DNA from: an uncultured Eubacteriales bacterium
GTDB taxonomy: Bacteria; Bacillota; Clostridia; Oscillospirales; Oscillospiraceae
NCBI GenBank assembly: GCA_900540635.1
Contig: UQGU01000004.1
Span: 21,888-85,887, forward strand
Length of the DNA: 64,000 nucleotides
Direction: 5' to 3'
Below are positions 33,507-42,544 of this stretch, piece after piece (the stretch's first letter is position 1; every line of letters starts with the position of its first letter). The notes below the pieces were generated by a model that worked only from the letters and a program-made list of their open reading frames with translations, made no database searches and had not been told where the DNA came from. Made by a program: the position numbers and the translations under genes.

Positions 33507-33606
33507 ATTGTATCAAAGAAAAACCATTCGGTCAAATTGGAGGGGAGAAAGTTATCCACAGCCAATTGGCCGAAAACTATTACATAAAGAGGTTACAAAC
33601 GGAGAA

Positions 33607-34527
33607 ATGCACAATCTGAAACGGGTCTGGACCTATCTCGTCATTGTCGCCGTGGCCATGCTGGCGGCGCTGAACTATGAGCTGTTCGTTTTTCCAAATT
33701 CCTTCGCCCCCTCGGGGCTCAACGGTATCTGCACCATCATCCAGTATGTCAGCGGCATCAGCGTAGGCTATATGAGCCTGCTGATCAATATTCCTCTGGC
33801 ACTGCTGGTCTTCTTTAAGGTCAGCAAGCCCGTTGCCGTCAGAAGCATGGTCTATGTGGTGGTGTTCTCCGTAGGATTGCTGATTCTGGACAAGGTGGAT
33901 CTGTCCGCCATTGCCTATTCCACCAAGAACGGAACCAGCCGCATTCTGGGGCCCCTGACTGCGGGCATCATCATGGGCTATGTGTATGCCATTCTCATGA
34001 AGGCCAGCGCCTATACCGGCGGCACGGATTTTGTGGCGGCCATTATTCACAGCAAGTACCCGGAGAAGAGTGTGTACGGCCTGAGCTTCATTATGAATGC
34101 CATGGTGGCCGTGGCCAGCTACTTCGTGTATGATTTTAAGGTAGAGCCGGTGCTGCTGTGCATCCTCTATTCCTTTGCCACCACCACCATGGCGGAGCGC
34201 TTCCTGAAGAACGGCCGCAGCGCCGTTCGCTTTGAAATCGTCACCAACTACCCCGAGGAGATCTCCCGGGAAATCATAACCAAGCTCCACCATACGGCCA
34301 CGGTATTCCCTGCCAAGGGAATGTACAATGGCAAGGAAGTGGATGTGGTTATGTGCGTGGTCAATAACAGCCAGGTAGCCGCCCTTTCGGGCGTGGTGGA
34401 GCGGTATCCCCATACCTTCGCCATTATGAGCCAGGTAAACGAGGTCGTTGGTAATTTCCGCCATTATTCCCGCCAGGGCCAGGAGGTCGTCCCGGTGCTG
34501 GACCAGGGCGACGGGAAGACGGTATAA
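33607..34527 (+). CDS. YitT-family (DUF161/DUF2179) membrane protein
   Basis: 306 residues: five or six transmembrane segments (about 10-190) in the N-terminal DUF161 part, including YELFVFPNSFAPSGLNGI and AYTGGTDFVAA, and a soluble DUF2179 C-terminal domain (FEIVTNYPEEISREIITKLHHTATVFPAKGMY, quoted as FEIVTNYPEEI). Function is unknown. The ATG at 33607 has GGAG only 2 nt upstream, an unusually tight spacing, so the exact start is less sure; the next upstream in-frame starts lie before the promoter. Confidence 0.88.
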   Translation: MHNLKRVWTYLVIVAVAMLAALNYELFVFPNSFAPSGLNGICTIIQYVSGISVGYMSLLINIPLALLVFFKVSKPVAVRSMVYVVVFSVGLLILDKVDLSAIAYSTKNGTSRILGPLTAGIIMGYVYAILMKASAYTGGTDFVAAIIHSKYPEKSVYGLSFIMNAMVAVASYFVYDFKVEPVLLCILYSFATTTMAERFLKNGRSAVRFEIVTNYPEEISREIITKLHHTATVFPAKGMYNGKEVDVVMCVVNNSQVAALSGVVERYPHTFAIMSQVNEVVGNFRHYSRQGQEVVPVLDQGDGKTV

Positions 34528-34720
34528 AAAAGGCTTCCCCTGGGGGAAGCTGGCTCGCGAAGCGAGACTGATGAGGGGCGGCACAGACGTAACTGTGGTA
34601 AGACTTTCTCAAATTTAATGATTGAAAAACTGCATGGGCGGGCTGTCATCGATACCTCGTACCGCCCCTCATCAGTCACGGCCCATTGGGCCGCGACAGC
34701 TTCCCCCAGGGGAAGCCTTT
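34527..34720. repeat. Family A repeat, copy 7: complete form with inverted ends
   Basis: Both ends are present: AAGGCTTCCCCTGGGGGAAGC + GATGAGGGGCGG at the left, and CCGCCCCTCATC + CAGCTTCCCCCAGGGGAAGCC at the right, with about 90 bp of unrelated DNA between. This is the clearest MITE-like form and lies between the YitT gene and guaB. Confidence 0.85.
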
Positions 34721-34762
34721 AATGTGTCAACTGATATAGTTTACTAAGGAGGAAAAGAAACC

Positions 34763-36268
34763 ATGGCTTATTACTATCCCGAACCCAGCCACACCTTCAG
34801 CGAGTACCTTCTGGTGCCCGGCTACACTTCTGAGGATTGCATCCCGGATAAGGTCAGCCTGAAGACGCCGCTGGTCAAGTTCCGCAAGGGCCAGGAAGAG
34901 CCCGCCATTTCCCTGAACATTCCCCTGACTTCCGCCGTCATGCAGTCCGTGTCCAATGACACCCTGGCCATTGCACTGGCGAAGGAGGGCGGCATCAGCT
35001 TCATTTTCGGCTCTCAGTCCATTGAGAGCCAGGCGGCCATGGTCTCCAGGGTCAAGCACCACAAGGCCGGCTTCGTCACCTCCGCTTCCAATCTGACCCC
35101 GGAGAACACTCTGGCAGATGTTCTGGCGCTGAAGGCAAAGAACGGCTTCTCCACCGTGGCCATCACCGATGACGGCACCGCCAACGGAAAGCTCCTTGGC
35201 ATCGTGTCCAGCCGGGACTACCGGGTCTCCCGCATGGAGCCTACGGACAAGGTTGCCTCCTTCATGACCCCCCGGGAAAAGCTGATCACCGCCCCCGCGG
35301 AGACCACGCTGAAAGAGGCCAACGACATCATCTGGGAGAACAAGCTGAACAGCCTGCCCATCGTGGACGAAAACGACCACCTGCTGTACTTCGTCTTCCG
35401 GAAGGACTACGCCTCTCACAAGGCCAACCCCCAGGAGCTGCTGGACGGAAAGAAGCGCTATCTGGTGGGTGCGGGCATCAACACCCGGGACTATGCGCAG
35501 AGAATTCCTGCCCTGCTGGAGGCCGGTGTGGACGTGCTGGTCATCGACTCCTCCGAGGGCTACACCTGCTGGCAGAAGAAGACCATCGAGTGGGTGCGCA
35601 AGACCTATGGCGACACCGTGAAGATCGGTGCCGGCAACGTGGTGGACCGGGACGGCTTCCGGTTCCTGGCTGAGGCCGGTGCGGACTTCGTAAAGGTGGG
35701 CATCGGCGGCGGCTCCATCTGCATTACGAGAGAAACCAAGGGCATCGGCCGGGGCCAGGCCACCGCTCTGATCGAGGTTGCAGCCGCAAGAGACCAGTAT
35801 TTCCAGGAGACCGGCGTGTACGTGCCCATCTGCTCCGACGGCGGCATTGTCCACGACTATCATATGACCCTGGCTCTGGCCATGGGTGCGGATTTCCTGA
35901 TGCTGGGCCGGTACTTTGCCCGGTTCGACGAGGGCCCCACCCCCAAGATCATGGTGAACGGCGCCTATATGAAGGAATACTGGGGCGAGGGCAGCAACCG
36001 GGCCCGGAACTGGCAGCGCTACGACCTGGGCGGCGCCACCAAGCTGAGCTTTGAAGAGGGCGTAGACTCCTACGTCACCTACGCCGGCCCCCTCCACGAC
36101 AATGTGGAGGCCTCCCTGTACAAGGTCAAGTCCACCATGTGCAACGTGGGCGTCACCAACATCCCCGACCTCCAGCGGGATGCCAAGCTGACGCTGGTGT
36201 CCTCTGTCTCCATCGTAGAGGGCGGCTACCACGATGTGACATTGCGGTCTTCCAACCCCGTGAAGTAA
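34763..36268 (+). CDS. guaB: IMP dehydrogenase
   Basis: 501 residues: catalytic barrel interrupted by two CBS domains (about 110-220). The active-site loop reads GIGGGSICITRETKGIGRGQ with the nucleophile Cys320. The common bacterial form is GxGPGSICTTR; the GGGSICIT...GRGQ form belongs to a less common IMPDH clade. It makes XMP for GTP synthesis. The ribosome site AAGGAGG is good, and a hairpin follows the gene. Confidence 0.95.
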   Translation: MAYYYPEPSHTFSEYLLVPGYTSEDCIPDKVSLKTPLVKFRKGQEEPAISLNIPLTSAVMQSVSNDTLAIALAKEGGISFIFGSQSIESQAAMVSRVKHHKAGFVTSASNLTPENTLADVLALKAKNGFSTVAITDDGTANGKLLGIVSSRDYRVSRMEPTDKVASFMTPREKLITAPAETTLKEANDIIWENKLNSLPIVDENDHLLYFVFRKDYASHKANPQELLDGKKRYLVGAGINTRDYAQRIPALLEAGVDVLVIDSSEGYTCWQKKTIEWVRKTYGDTVKIGAGNVVDRDGFRFLAEAGADFVKVGIGGGSICITRETKGIGRGQATALIEVAAARDQYFQETGVYVPICSDGGIVHDYHMTLALAMGADFLMLGRYFARFDEGPTPKIMVNGAYMKEYWGEGSNRARNWQRYDLGGATKLSFEEGVDSYVTYAGPLHDNVEASLYKVKSTMCNVGVTNIPDLQRDAKLTLVSSVSIVEGGYHDVTLRSSNPVK

Positions 36269-36280
36269 GTATAAAACATC

Positions 36281-36305
36281 AGCCCGGCGCGGAAAGCGCC
36301 GGGCT
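36281..36305. terminator. Hairpin after guaB
   Basis: A perfect 10-bp stem (AGCCCGGCGC / GCGCCGGGCT). There is no T-run, so it may act as a stability hairpin rather than a full terminator; the stem is the same as at 21479-21503. Confidence 0.55.
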
Positions 36306-36325
36306 GAAATTAAGGAACAAACGCA

Positions 36326-36961
36326 ATGACGGAATTTCTGCTTATTCTTTTTGACCTCATCGGCACCGTTGCCTTTGCCATCTCCGGGGCACTGGTGGGG
36401 GTGGGCAAAAAAATGGACCTGTTCGGAACGATCGTACTGGCGGTGTCCACGGCCTGCGGCGGCGGCGTGATCCGGGATATTGTGGTGGGCAATATCCCGC
36501 CCAATATGTTCCGGAATCCTCTGTATGTGTCCATTGCGGCGGTGGTGGCCGTGATCGTCTTCTTCCTGTGCTATTGGCACCGGAAAATGCCCAAGTGGGC
36601 AGGCCCGCTGTACGACAGGATGCTTTTCTGGTTCGATACCCTGGGCCTGGCGGCCTTTACGGTGGACGGCATTATGGTGGGCATCTCCTGCGGCTATGAA
36701 AGCAATGCCTTTTTGCTGGCGTTTCTGGGCTTTCTCACCGCAGTGGGGGGCGGAACGCTGCGGGATGTATTGGCGGGCCGCATTCCGGATATTTTTCTCA
36801 AGCACATCTATGCCGTAGCCGCCATTGCGGGAGGCATCCTGCTGGTGCTCACCCTGCCTCTGGGGGAGCGGACGGCCATGATCCTGGGCTTCTCCCTGGT
36901 TATCGCCCTGCGGTGCCTGGCGGCACACTATCGGTGGAACCTGCCCAGGATCCGGGAATAA
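36326..36961 (+). CDS. TRIC/UPF0126-family cation channel-like protein
   Basis: 211 residues with seven hydrophobic segments in two inverted triplets, each carrying a glycine-rich GGGxxRD motif (CGGGVIRDIVVG and GGGTLRDVLAG), the hallmark of bacterial TRIC (YadS) channels. Probably a potassium-permeable channel. It follows guaB by 57 nt after the hairpin. Confidence 0.9.
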   Translation: MTEFLLILFDLIGTVAFAISGALVGVGKKMDLFGTIVLAVSTACGGGVIRDIVVGNIPPNMFRNPLYVSIAAVVAVIVFFLCYWHRKMPKWAGPLYDRMLFWFDTLGLAAFTVDGIMVGISCGYESNAFLLAFLGFLTAVGGGTLRDVLAGRIPDIFLKHIYAVAAIAGGILLVLTLPLGERTAMILGFSLVIALRCLAAHYRWNLPRIRE

Positions 36962-36980
36962 AAGGTACAAAAAGCGTCAA

Positions 36981-37021
36981 AACGGACGGGAAGCTTTTGG
37001 ACTTCCCGTCCGTTCCGTTTT
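36981..37021 (+). terminator. Rho-independent terminator after the TRIC gene
   Basis: A perfect 13-bp stem (AACGGACGGGAAG / CTTCCCGTCCGTT) with an 8-nt loop, followed by CCGTTTT. Confidence 0.8.
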
Positions 37022-37072
37022 GAAAGGGAATATGCTATCATGAGAGCATCCTAAATGTGAGGAGGCTTTTCT

Positions 37073-38062
37073 ATGATGACCCCGCGTGAGAACGCCATGG
37101 CGATCTACAACCGGCAGCAGCCGGACCGCTATTTTGACCTGATGGATGCCATCCAGCTTGTGCCGGACCCTGTGCTGATGTCCGGCATGGTTCCCCAGGA
37201 CGGGCTGGAGCACAAGGACCCCTGGGGGACCGTCTATATCTACAAGCCCGAAGCCCCCGGCCCGCATCCCCATGTCACTGCCGAAAATGCCGTCATCAAG
37301 GATATTACCCATTGGCAGGACTCCCTGGTGGTGCCACCTGCCAAAGGGCTGGACTGGTCCGCGGCCAGACAGGTGGCCGACGCCACGGACAGGGGCGAAA
37401 AATTTGTGGGCGTTATGTTTGGCGGCGGCCTGTTTGAGCGGAGCCACCATCTGATGGGCATGGAAAACGCCCTGTGCAGCTATCTGGAATACCCCGAGGA
37501 GATGGCGGCGCTGCTGCGGGTGATCGCGGACTATAAAATCGACTATATCCACGAAATGGGTAAGCAGATCCACCCGGACATCATTTTCTATCATGACGAC
37601 TGGGGCTCCAAGCAGAATGTGTTTCTGCCCCCCAGAGTGTGGCGGGAGATCATCAAACCGCTGCAGAAGGAAATTGCCGATGCGATCCATGAAGAGGGCA
37701 TGCTCTATATGCATCACGCGGACTGCATCTGCCAGCCCCTGGTGCTGGATATGGTGGAGATCGGCATCGACATCTGGCAGGGCGTGATCGCCCAGAACGA
37801 CATTGTGGAGATCCAGCGGGTGACGGAGGGAAAGCTCGCCATGGTAGGCGGCATTGACGGCCCGAAGATCGACATTGAAGACATTACGGAGGAGGCCATC
37901 CGGGCGGAGGTCCGCCGGGCGGTGGATACCTACTGCCCTGCCGGAAGATTCTACCCCGGCATCCCCAACGGCATCTGCTTCCGTCCCTGGAACGACGCCA
38001 TCGAAAAGGATGAGCTGGCAAAATACGGCAGAGAATGGGCGCTGAAGCACCCGATCGTATAA
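37073..38062 (+). CDS. Uroporphyrinogen decarboxylase-family protein (diverged)
   Basis: 329 residues, same fold and overall plan as the gene at 1-1028 (shared FYHDDWG and EIGIDIW). In place of H-x-C-G it has MHHADCI, so the zinc ligand arrangement differs. Similar proteins are annotated as methyltransferases or plain UroD; the substrate is unknown. A GAGGAGG site precedes the ATG. Monocistronic between two terminators. Confidence 0.85.
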   Translation: MMTPRENAMAIYNRQQPDRYFDLMDAIQLVPDPVLMSGMVPQDGLEHKDPWGTVYIYKPEAPGPHPHVTAENAVIKDITHWQDSLVVPPAKGLDWSAARQVADATDRGEKFVGVMFGGGLFERSHHLMGMENALCSYLEYPEEMAALLRVIADYKIDYIHEMGKQIHPDIIFYHDDWGSKQNVFLPPRVWREIIKPLQKEIADAIHEEGMLYMHHADCICQPLVLDMVEIGIDIWQGVIAQNDIVEIQRVTEGKLAMVGGIDGPKIDIEDITEEAIRAEVRRAVDTYCPAGRFYPGIPNGICFRPWNDAIEKDELAKYGREWALKHPIV

Positions 38063-38069
38063 AATAACG

Positions 38070-38106
38070 AACGACCTTCCCCGCAGGGGAAGGCCGTTCC
38101 TGCTTT
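38070..38106. terminator. Bidirectional terminator between the UroD gene and mrdA
   Basis: Stem AACG-CCTTCCCC / GGGGAAGG-CGTT with one mismatch and a 3-nt loop, followed by CCTGCTTTT. It serves two convergent genes. Confidence 0.75.
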
Positions 38107-40254
38107 TCAGCTCAGTCCGTTTTCGTAGGTGTAGACCTCGCTGGCGTCCACCATTTCGAAGTAGGCCTTCAGAATAGGCTCGGCCACAGGGGCCATGGAG
38201 GAGCCGTGGGCGGTCTTCTCGCCGAAGATGGCAATGGCAACCTGGGGATCATCCATGGGGGCGAAGCACACGAAGACGCCGTGGTCAGAGCCGCCGGAGG
38301 AGTGCTGGGCAGTACCGGTCTTGGCGCAGACGGTGATCTTGCTGGGCCACTGGGTGTTGTCCTCGTCCTTGGGGCCGCCGAAGCAGGTGGTGGCGGTGCC
38401 GCCGATCATGGTGACCACTCGGCGCATACCGTCCACATAGGTGTTGTAAGTGGTATCGGAGATGTTCATCTTGCTGACCACCTCGGGGCTGTTGGAGTAG
38501 ACCAGAGTCCGGTAGTCGGAGGAGGTGACCCGGTTCAGGAAGGTAGCCCGGTAGCGGGTGCCCTGGTTGGCCAGGGTGCAGGTGTAGACGGCCAGCTGCA
38601 GGGGGGTGAACCGGTTCTCGGACTGGCCGATGGCGCAAAGCACCCGGTCGCCGCCGTTCCAGGCGGCATCGGCGCTGTTCTTATAAGAAGCCTTCTTACT
38701 GGCCTCGTTTGCCCGCCAGCCAACCTTCTCGGTGAGCTCGATGCCTGTGGGTTCGCCCAGGCCGAAGCCCTTGGCAGTCTCATCCATCATGTCGATGGTC
38801 ATCCGGTAGCCCAGCTCGTAGAAGAACAGGTTGCAGGATACCTTCAAAGCATCCTGGGCGGTCAGGTCGCCGTGGCTGCCGTAGCTGCTGGAATAGAACA
38901 GGCAGGTGGGGTGGAAATCGGGGAAGTCGTCGTGGCTGAACACGCCCGTATCATAGATGGTCTCGCCGGGGGCATAAATGGGCTGCCCGGCCTTGGGGTT
39001 GGTGGGGCCATAGACGTTTTCCATGGCGGCCACCAGGGTACACATTTTGTAGGTGGAGCCGGGGGCGTAGGTTGCGCCGAAGGCCCGGTTGAACAGGGGC
39101 TTCAGGTCGTCGCTGTTGATGGCGTCCCAGTCCTCTTTCATGGTGGCCAGGTTGAAGGTGGGATAGCTGGCACAGGCCAGAATTTCACCGGTCTTCACCT
39201 TCATGACCACCACGGCTGCGCCCTGGGCATCAATACCTTCGCCCTCGCCGCCGGTATTGATATTGGGGTCGGTGAGCTCCTTCATGCGCTTGGCCAGGGC
39301 GTCCTCGGCCACCTTTTGCAGGTCGATATCGATGGTGGTCTCCACATTGTTTCCGGCCACGGGCTCCTTGCCTTCCAGATACTGCTGGGAGACGATGGTG
39401 CCTTCCTTGGTGACCTTGTCCAGACGCTGGCCGTCAATGCCGTGGAGGTAGGTTTCAAAGGCCTGCTCAAAGCCGGATTTGCCCACGTCGGCATCCATGG
39501 AATAGCCCAGCTTCTGATTTTCCTGCCACTCGGCATCCGTCATAGCACCCATGTAGCCCAAGATATGAGCGCCATAGGTGGTGTGGTATTCCCGGACGGT
39601 GGAGGATTCCACCATCAGGCCCGGGGTGTTCAGCTCCAGAATGGCTGCCAGGTTCTCGGAATCCACGTCGGAGATGAAGACGTAGCTGGGCAGCTTGGTG
39701 ACGCCGCGAAGGTCAAATTCGTACCGCAGACCGATAACGGCCCGGGCCTCCTCCTCGGTCCATCCCGCGGGAATTTTGTAGAGTTCCCGCATCTTTTCAA
39801 TCAGCAGCGGGGCGGTTACGTCCGGGTCCCAGCTGCGGTCGGACATATAGTTCTGGTAGTAGCCCTGCCAGGCGGTGGAGTAGTCGGACAGGGTGTATTC
39901 AAAGGGCCGGGTCGTGGTCACAGGCAGATGGTCCTGGTGCTCAACGCCCAGCTCTTCACACTTTTTCAGCAGGGTATACAGGTATTCATTGCGGTTATCT
40001 GCGGATTTGATAACGAAATGGTTGAAAACCAGGTCGTAAGAGGCGCGGTTGCCAACCAGAACCTTGCCGTTCCGGTCCAGAATATCGCCCCGGGCGGCCC
40101 GGACGGTGGTGACGGTGGTGTAATAGGTTGTGTTGTCGGTGTTGCCATCTGTGGAGATGATCTGCAGGTTGAAAAGCCGCATGGCATAAAGCACCATGAT
40201 AAAGGCAAACAGACCCAGCAGAATTCTCGCACGCAGGCGTGTCATTCGTTCCAT
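38107..40254 (-). CDS. mrdA: Penicillin-binding protein 2 (peptidoglycan transpeptidase)
   Basis: 715 residues: one N-terminal transmembrane helix (about 11-29), a PBP dimerisation domain, and a transpeptidase domain with STYK (in APGSTYKMC), SCN (KVSCNLF) and KTG (CAKTGTAQ). It builds the side wall in rod-shaped cells. The preceding mreD overlaps it by 13 nt; last gene of the maf-mreC-mreD-mrdA operon. Confidence 0.95.
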   Translation of the reverse strand: MERMTRLRARILLGLFAFIMVLYAMRLFNLQIISTDGNTDNTTYYTTVTTVRAARGDILDRNGKVLVGNRASYDLVFNHFVIKSADNRNEYLYTLLKKCEELGVEHQDHLPVTTTRPFEYTLSDYSTAWQGYYQNYMSDRSWDPDVTAPLLIEKMRELYKIPAGWTEEEARAVIGLRYEFDLRGVTKLPSYVFISDVDSENLAAILELNTPGLMVESSTVREYHTTYGAHILGYMGAMTDAEWQENQKLGYSMDADVGKSGFEQAFETYLHGIDGQRLDKVTKEGTIVSQQYLEGKEPVAGNNVETTIDIDLQKVAEDALAKRMKELTDPNINTGGEGEGIDAQGAAVVVMKVKTGEILACASYPTFNLATMKEDWDAINSDDLKPLFNRAFGATYAPGSTYKMCTLVAAMENVYGPTNPKAGQPIYAPGETIYDTGVFSHDDFPDFHPTCLFYSSSYGSHGDLTAQDALKVSCNLFFYELGYRMTIDMMDETAKGFGLGEPTGIELTEKVGWRANEASKKASYKNSADAAWNGGDRVLCAIGQSENRFTPLQLAVYTCTLANQGTRYRATFLNRVTSSDYRTLVYSNSPEVVSKMNISDTTYNTYVDGMRRVVTMIGGTATTCFGGPKDEDNTQWPSKITVCAKTGTAQHSSGGSDHGVFVCFAPMDDPQVAIAIFGEKTAHGSSMAPVAEPILKAYFEMVDASEVYTYENGLS

Positions 40255-40955
40255 ACATGACCTCCGATGGTTCCAATGCGATAGAAAAGATGGTACAGCG
40301 GGATCATCAGCACGATGGTATACACCGCTGTTTTTGCAAAATACGGGAGCCGTCCCAAATGGGTCACACCCGTGAAGACGGCCATGCCAAAAAGCCCCAG
40401 CTCATACACCAGCATGGCAATGCTGCTGCACAGAAGCATGGAACCGGTGCTGCGCCGCCAGTATTTCTGCCGGAACAGACCGCAAAGCATGGTAGGCACG
40501 GTGATCAGGGCCACACAGTAGGCTCCGGGGGCGGAGCCGGAAAAATAGTAGACGGTGGAGGCCAGCAGTGCAAAAATGCTTCCGGTCTCCGTGCCCTCCA
40601 GCAAGCCCACCAGCAAAATGGCGGCCACACCCAGGTCCGTTGTTGCGCCGAAGAGCTTGATGCGGCTCATGACGCAGTCCTGGATGACCAGACATAGAAT
40701 GCAGCTAAGAATCAGCAGCACCCAGCGCAGAAGATTCATGCGCTGCTGCTTTGTAAAGTGCAGGGAGCGCACAAAGGGCGAGCGCTGCTTATCCGGCTGG
40801 AATTCGGCCTGACTTGCCTGGATCTTGTCCACGGTGTCCACCAGCCACCGGGCGAAGGCGCTGCCTCTGCGGCGCCTGCGGCGGCGCGGAGGAGCGGAGC
40901 GGGTCTTCGGTGCGGCCTTGGAATTTGGGCGTTTTTTCTTCTGCTCTTCTGCCAT
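40242..40955 (-). CDS. mreD: Rod shape-determining protein MreD
   Basis: 237 residues with an N-terminal cytoplasmic tail of about 75 residues, strongly basic (RRRRRRRG run after a Lys/Pro-rich start), then five or six transmembrane segments. MreD is usually only about 165 residues, so the tail is a lineage feature. A GTG at 40967 overlapping mreC is an alternative start, but the ATG at 40955 has a GAGG ahead of it. Confidence 0.85.
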   Translation of the reverse strand: MAEEQKKKRPNSKAAPKTRSAPPRRRRRRRGSAFARWLVDTVDKIQASQAEFQPDKQRSPFVRSLHFTKQQRMNLLRWVLLILSCILCLVIQDCVMSRIKLFGATTDLGVAAILLVGLLEGTETGSIFALLASTVYYFSGSAPGAYCVALITVPTMLCGLFRQKYWRRSTGSMLLCSSIAMLVYELGLFGMAVFTGVTHLGRLPYFAKTAVYTIVLMIPLYHLFYRIGTIGGHVWNE

Positions 40956-40963
40956 GGCGGGCC

Positions 40964-41890
40964 TCACGGGGTGGTGGTCTCCGCCGTGGTTTCGGCAGAG
41001 GCATCGGTGGTGGCGTCGGTGGTGGCGTCGGTGAGAGTGGAAGAAGCGATGGTAGTGCCCGTATCGGTGGTATAGCTGGTGATGATGAAGATCTGCTCCA
41101 GGGCGTTGATGTCCGCAGCGGGCTCCAGCAGGGCGTATTTGGCAACGCCGGTGGCCTCAAAGCCTGCGTCCACAACAGAGCCCACCACCAGGCCTCTGGG
41201 GTACACCGTAGAACCGGAGGTAACCACCTGCTGGTTGTTCCGAATGATGGCGGCGGAGGGCAGATAGTTCATCCGCAGCAGCTTGTCATTGCCCCGGATA
41301 TAGCCGCCGGACACCATGCCATTGTAGCCGGAGGCGGAAATGGTGGAGCTGATTTCCAGGGTGGAGTCCAGCACGGTTTTCACTTCGGCATAGTTGGGGC
41401 CAACCTGGGTCACCAGGCCCACCACCTCACCGTTGGCGGTGACGGCGCACATATTCACGTCAATGCCGGAGTTTGTGCCCCGGTTGATGGTCAGCACGTT
41501 CGTGAAGTCCGTGGAGCTCCAGCCGATGATATAGGCATCGGTCATGACGTAGCTCTCGTGGGTAGCCAGAAGTTTATTCTGGGCCCGCAGACGCTCGTTT
41601 TCACGGCTGATGGCCGCCGCCTGACGGGTGGTGTCCTCCATTTCGGCGATTTGGGCCTTCAAGACGGCGTTCTCCGCTTCCAAAGCCTCATATTTGAACA
41701 TGTAGCTGTAGTAGCGTTCTACGGTGTTGGTCAGACTGGTGGCCACGGCCCGGAAGGGGGTCAGCGCGCCCTGGACCAGCAGGTCCGGAATGCTCTGGTT
41801 GGTCAGGCCGGACAGAACGGAAAGACCCGCCGTCACCAGCACGGCGACGACCAGAATGATGCGGAGCTTGGTATTGAACAGCTGCTTCAT
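40964..41890 (-). CDS. mreC: Rod shape-determining protein MreC
   Basis: 308 residues: one transmembrane helix near the N-terminus, a coiled coil (about 60-100), the MreC beta-barrel domain (NRGTNSGIDVNM, GLVTQVGPNYAEVKT) and an acidic Thr/Ala-rich C-terminal tail of low complexity. The start at 41890 has AGGAGG and overlaps maf by 4 nt. No MreB gene lies in the cluster. Confidence 0.93.
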   Translation of the reverse strand: MKQLFNTKLRIILVVAVLVTAGLSVLSGLTNQSIPDLLVQGALTPFRAVATSLTNTVERYYSYMFKYEALEAENAVLKAQIAEMEDTTRQAAAISRENERLRAQNKLLATHESYVMTDAYIIGWSSTDFTNVLTINRGTNSGIDVNMCAVTANGEVVGLVTQVGPNYAEVKTVLDSTLEISSTISASGYNGMVSGGYIRGNDKLLRMNYLPSAAIIRNNQQVVTSGSTVYPRGLVVGSVVDAGFEATGVAKYALLEPAADINALEQIFIITSYTTDTGTTIASSTLTDATTDATTDASAETTAETTTP

Positions 41891-42459
41891 GCGTCCTCCT
41901 CCCAGCCGGGAACCAGGGCTTTCAGGGTTTGGCCCAGGCGGCACACAGGCAGACCCATTACATTGTAATAGTCTCCCTCCATCCGCTCACAGAACAGGGC
42001 GGCCCCACCCTGGATGCCATAGGCACCGGCCTTGTCCAGGGGCTCCCCGCTCTCGGCATAGCGGCGGATCTCCTTTTGGGTCAGGGGGCGGAAGTGGAGG
42101 TCCGTGACCTCGGTAAAGGTTTCTACCTTGTCTCCCAGGACCACGGTAACGCCGGTCATGACCTGATGGGCCCGGCCGGAGAGCATGGAGAGCATCTCCA
42201 CGGCCCGTTCCACCGTATGGGGTTTGCCAAGAACGGTGCCGTCGCAGACCACGATGGTATCTGCGGCGATGACCACATCTTCGGCCCCCCGCTCCACGGC
42301 CAGAGCCTTCAACCGGCTGACCCGGGCTACTTCGTCAAAGGGGGCCTTCTGGGGGTCCATGGTTTCGTCAATATCCGCCGAGCGCACAATGAAGGCCTTG
42401 CCGAACAGCCCCATGAGCTCCCGCCGCCGGGGAGACCCGGATGCTAAAATGATTTGCAT
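41887..42459 (-). CDS. maf: Maf-family nucleoside triphosphate pyrophosphatase
   Basis: 190 residues with the N-terminal LASGSPRRRELM motif and the catalytic region IAADTIVVCDGTVLGKP. Hydrolyses non-canonical or dTTP/UTP nucleotides, and is conserved next to mreCD. First gene of the shape operon. Confidence 0.94.
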   Translation of the reverse strand: MQIILASGSPRRRELMGLFGKAFIVRSADIDETMDPQKAPFDEVARVSRLKALAVERGAEDVVIAADTIVVCDGTVLGKPHTVERAVEMLSMLSGRAHQVMTGVTVVLGDKVETFTEVTDLHFRPLTQKEIRRYAESGEPLDKAGAYGIQGGAALFCERMEGDYYNVMGLPVCRLGQTLKALVPGWEEDA

Positions 42460-42544
42460 AAGCTATAAATTCCTTTCACAGTGAGGATATGCTGAAAATG
42501 CGAACTGCATTTGAAGAAAAAGTAAATTTCGGGATGGGAGAAAA

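Larger units (their letters stand above)
33116..33606. other. 491-bp region upstream of dnaA: oriC candidate and divergent promoters
   Basis: No gene. It contains DnaA boxes TGTGGAAAA (33319), TTTTCCACA (33370 and 33391) and a perfect TTATCCACA (33552-33560). The leftward dnaA promoter and the rightward promoter of the YitT gene are also here. Gene polarity switches across this region. Confidence 0.75.

Noticed and set aside
34727..36970. 747-codon minus-strand open frame opposite guaB and the TRIC gene
   Set aside because: Runs antisense through two well-recognised genes and has no domain pattern.
38206..40260. 684-codon plus-strand open frame opposite mrdA
   Set aside because: Antisense to a clear penicillin-binding protein; Gly/Val/His-rich artefact.
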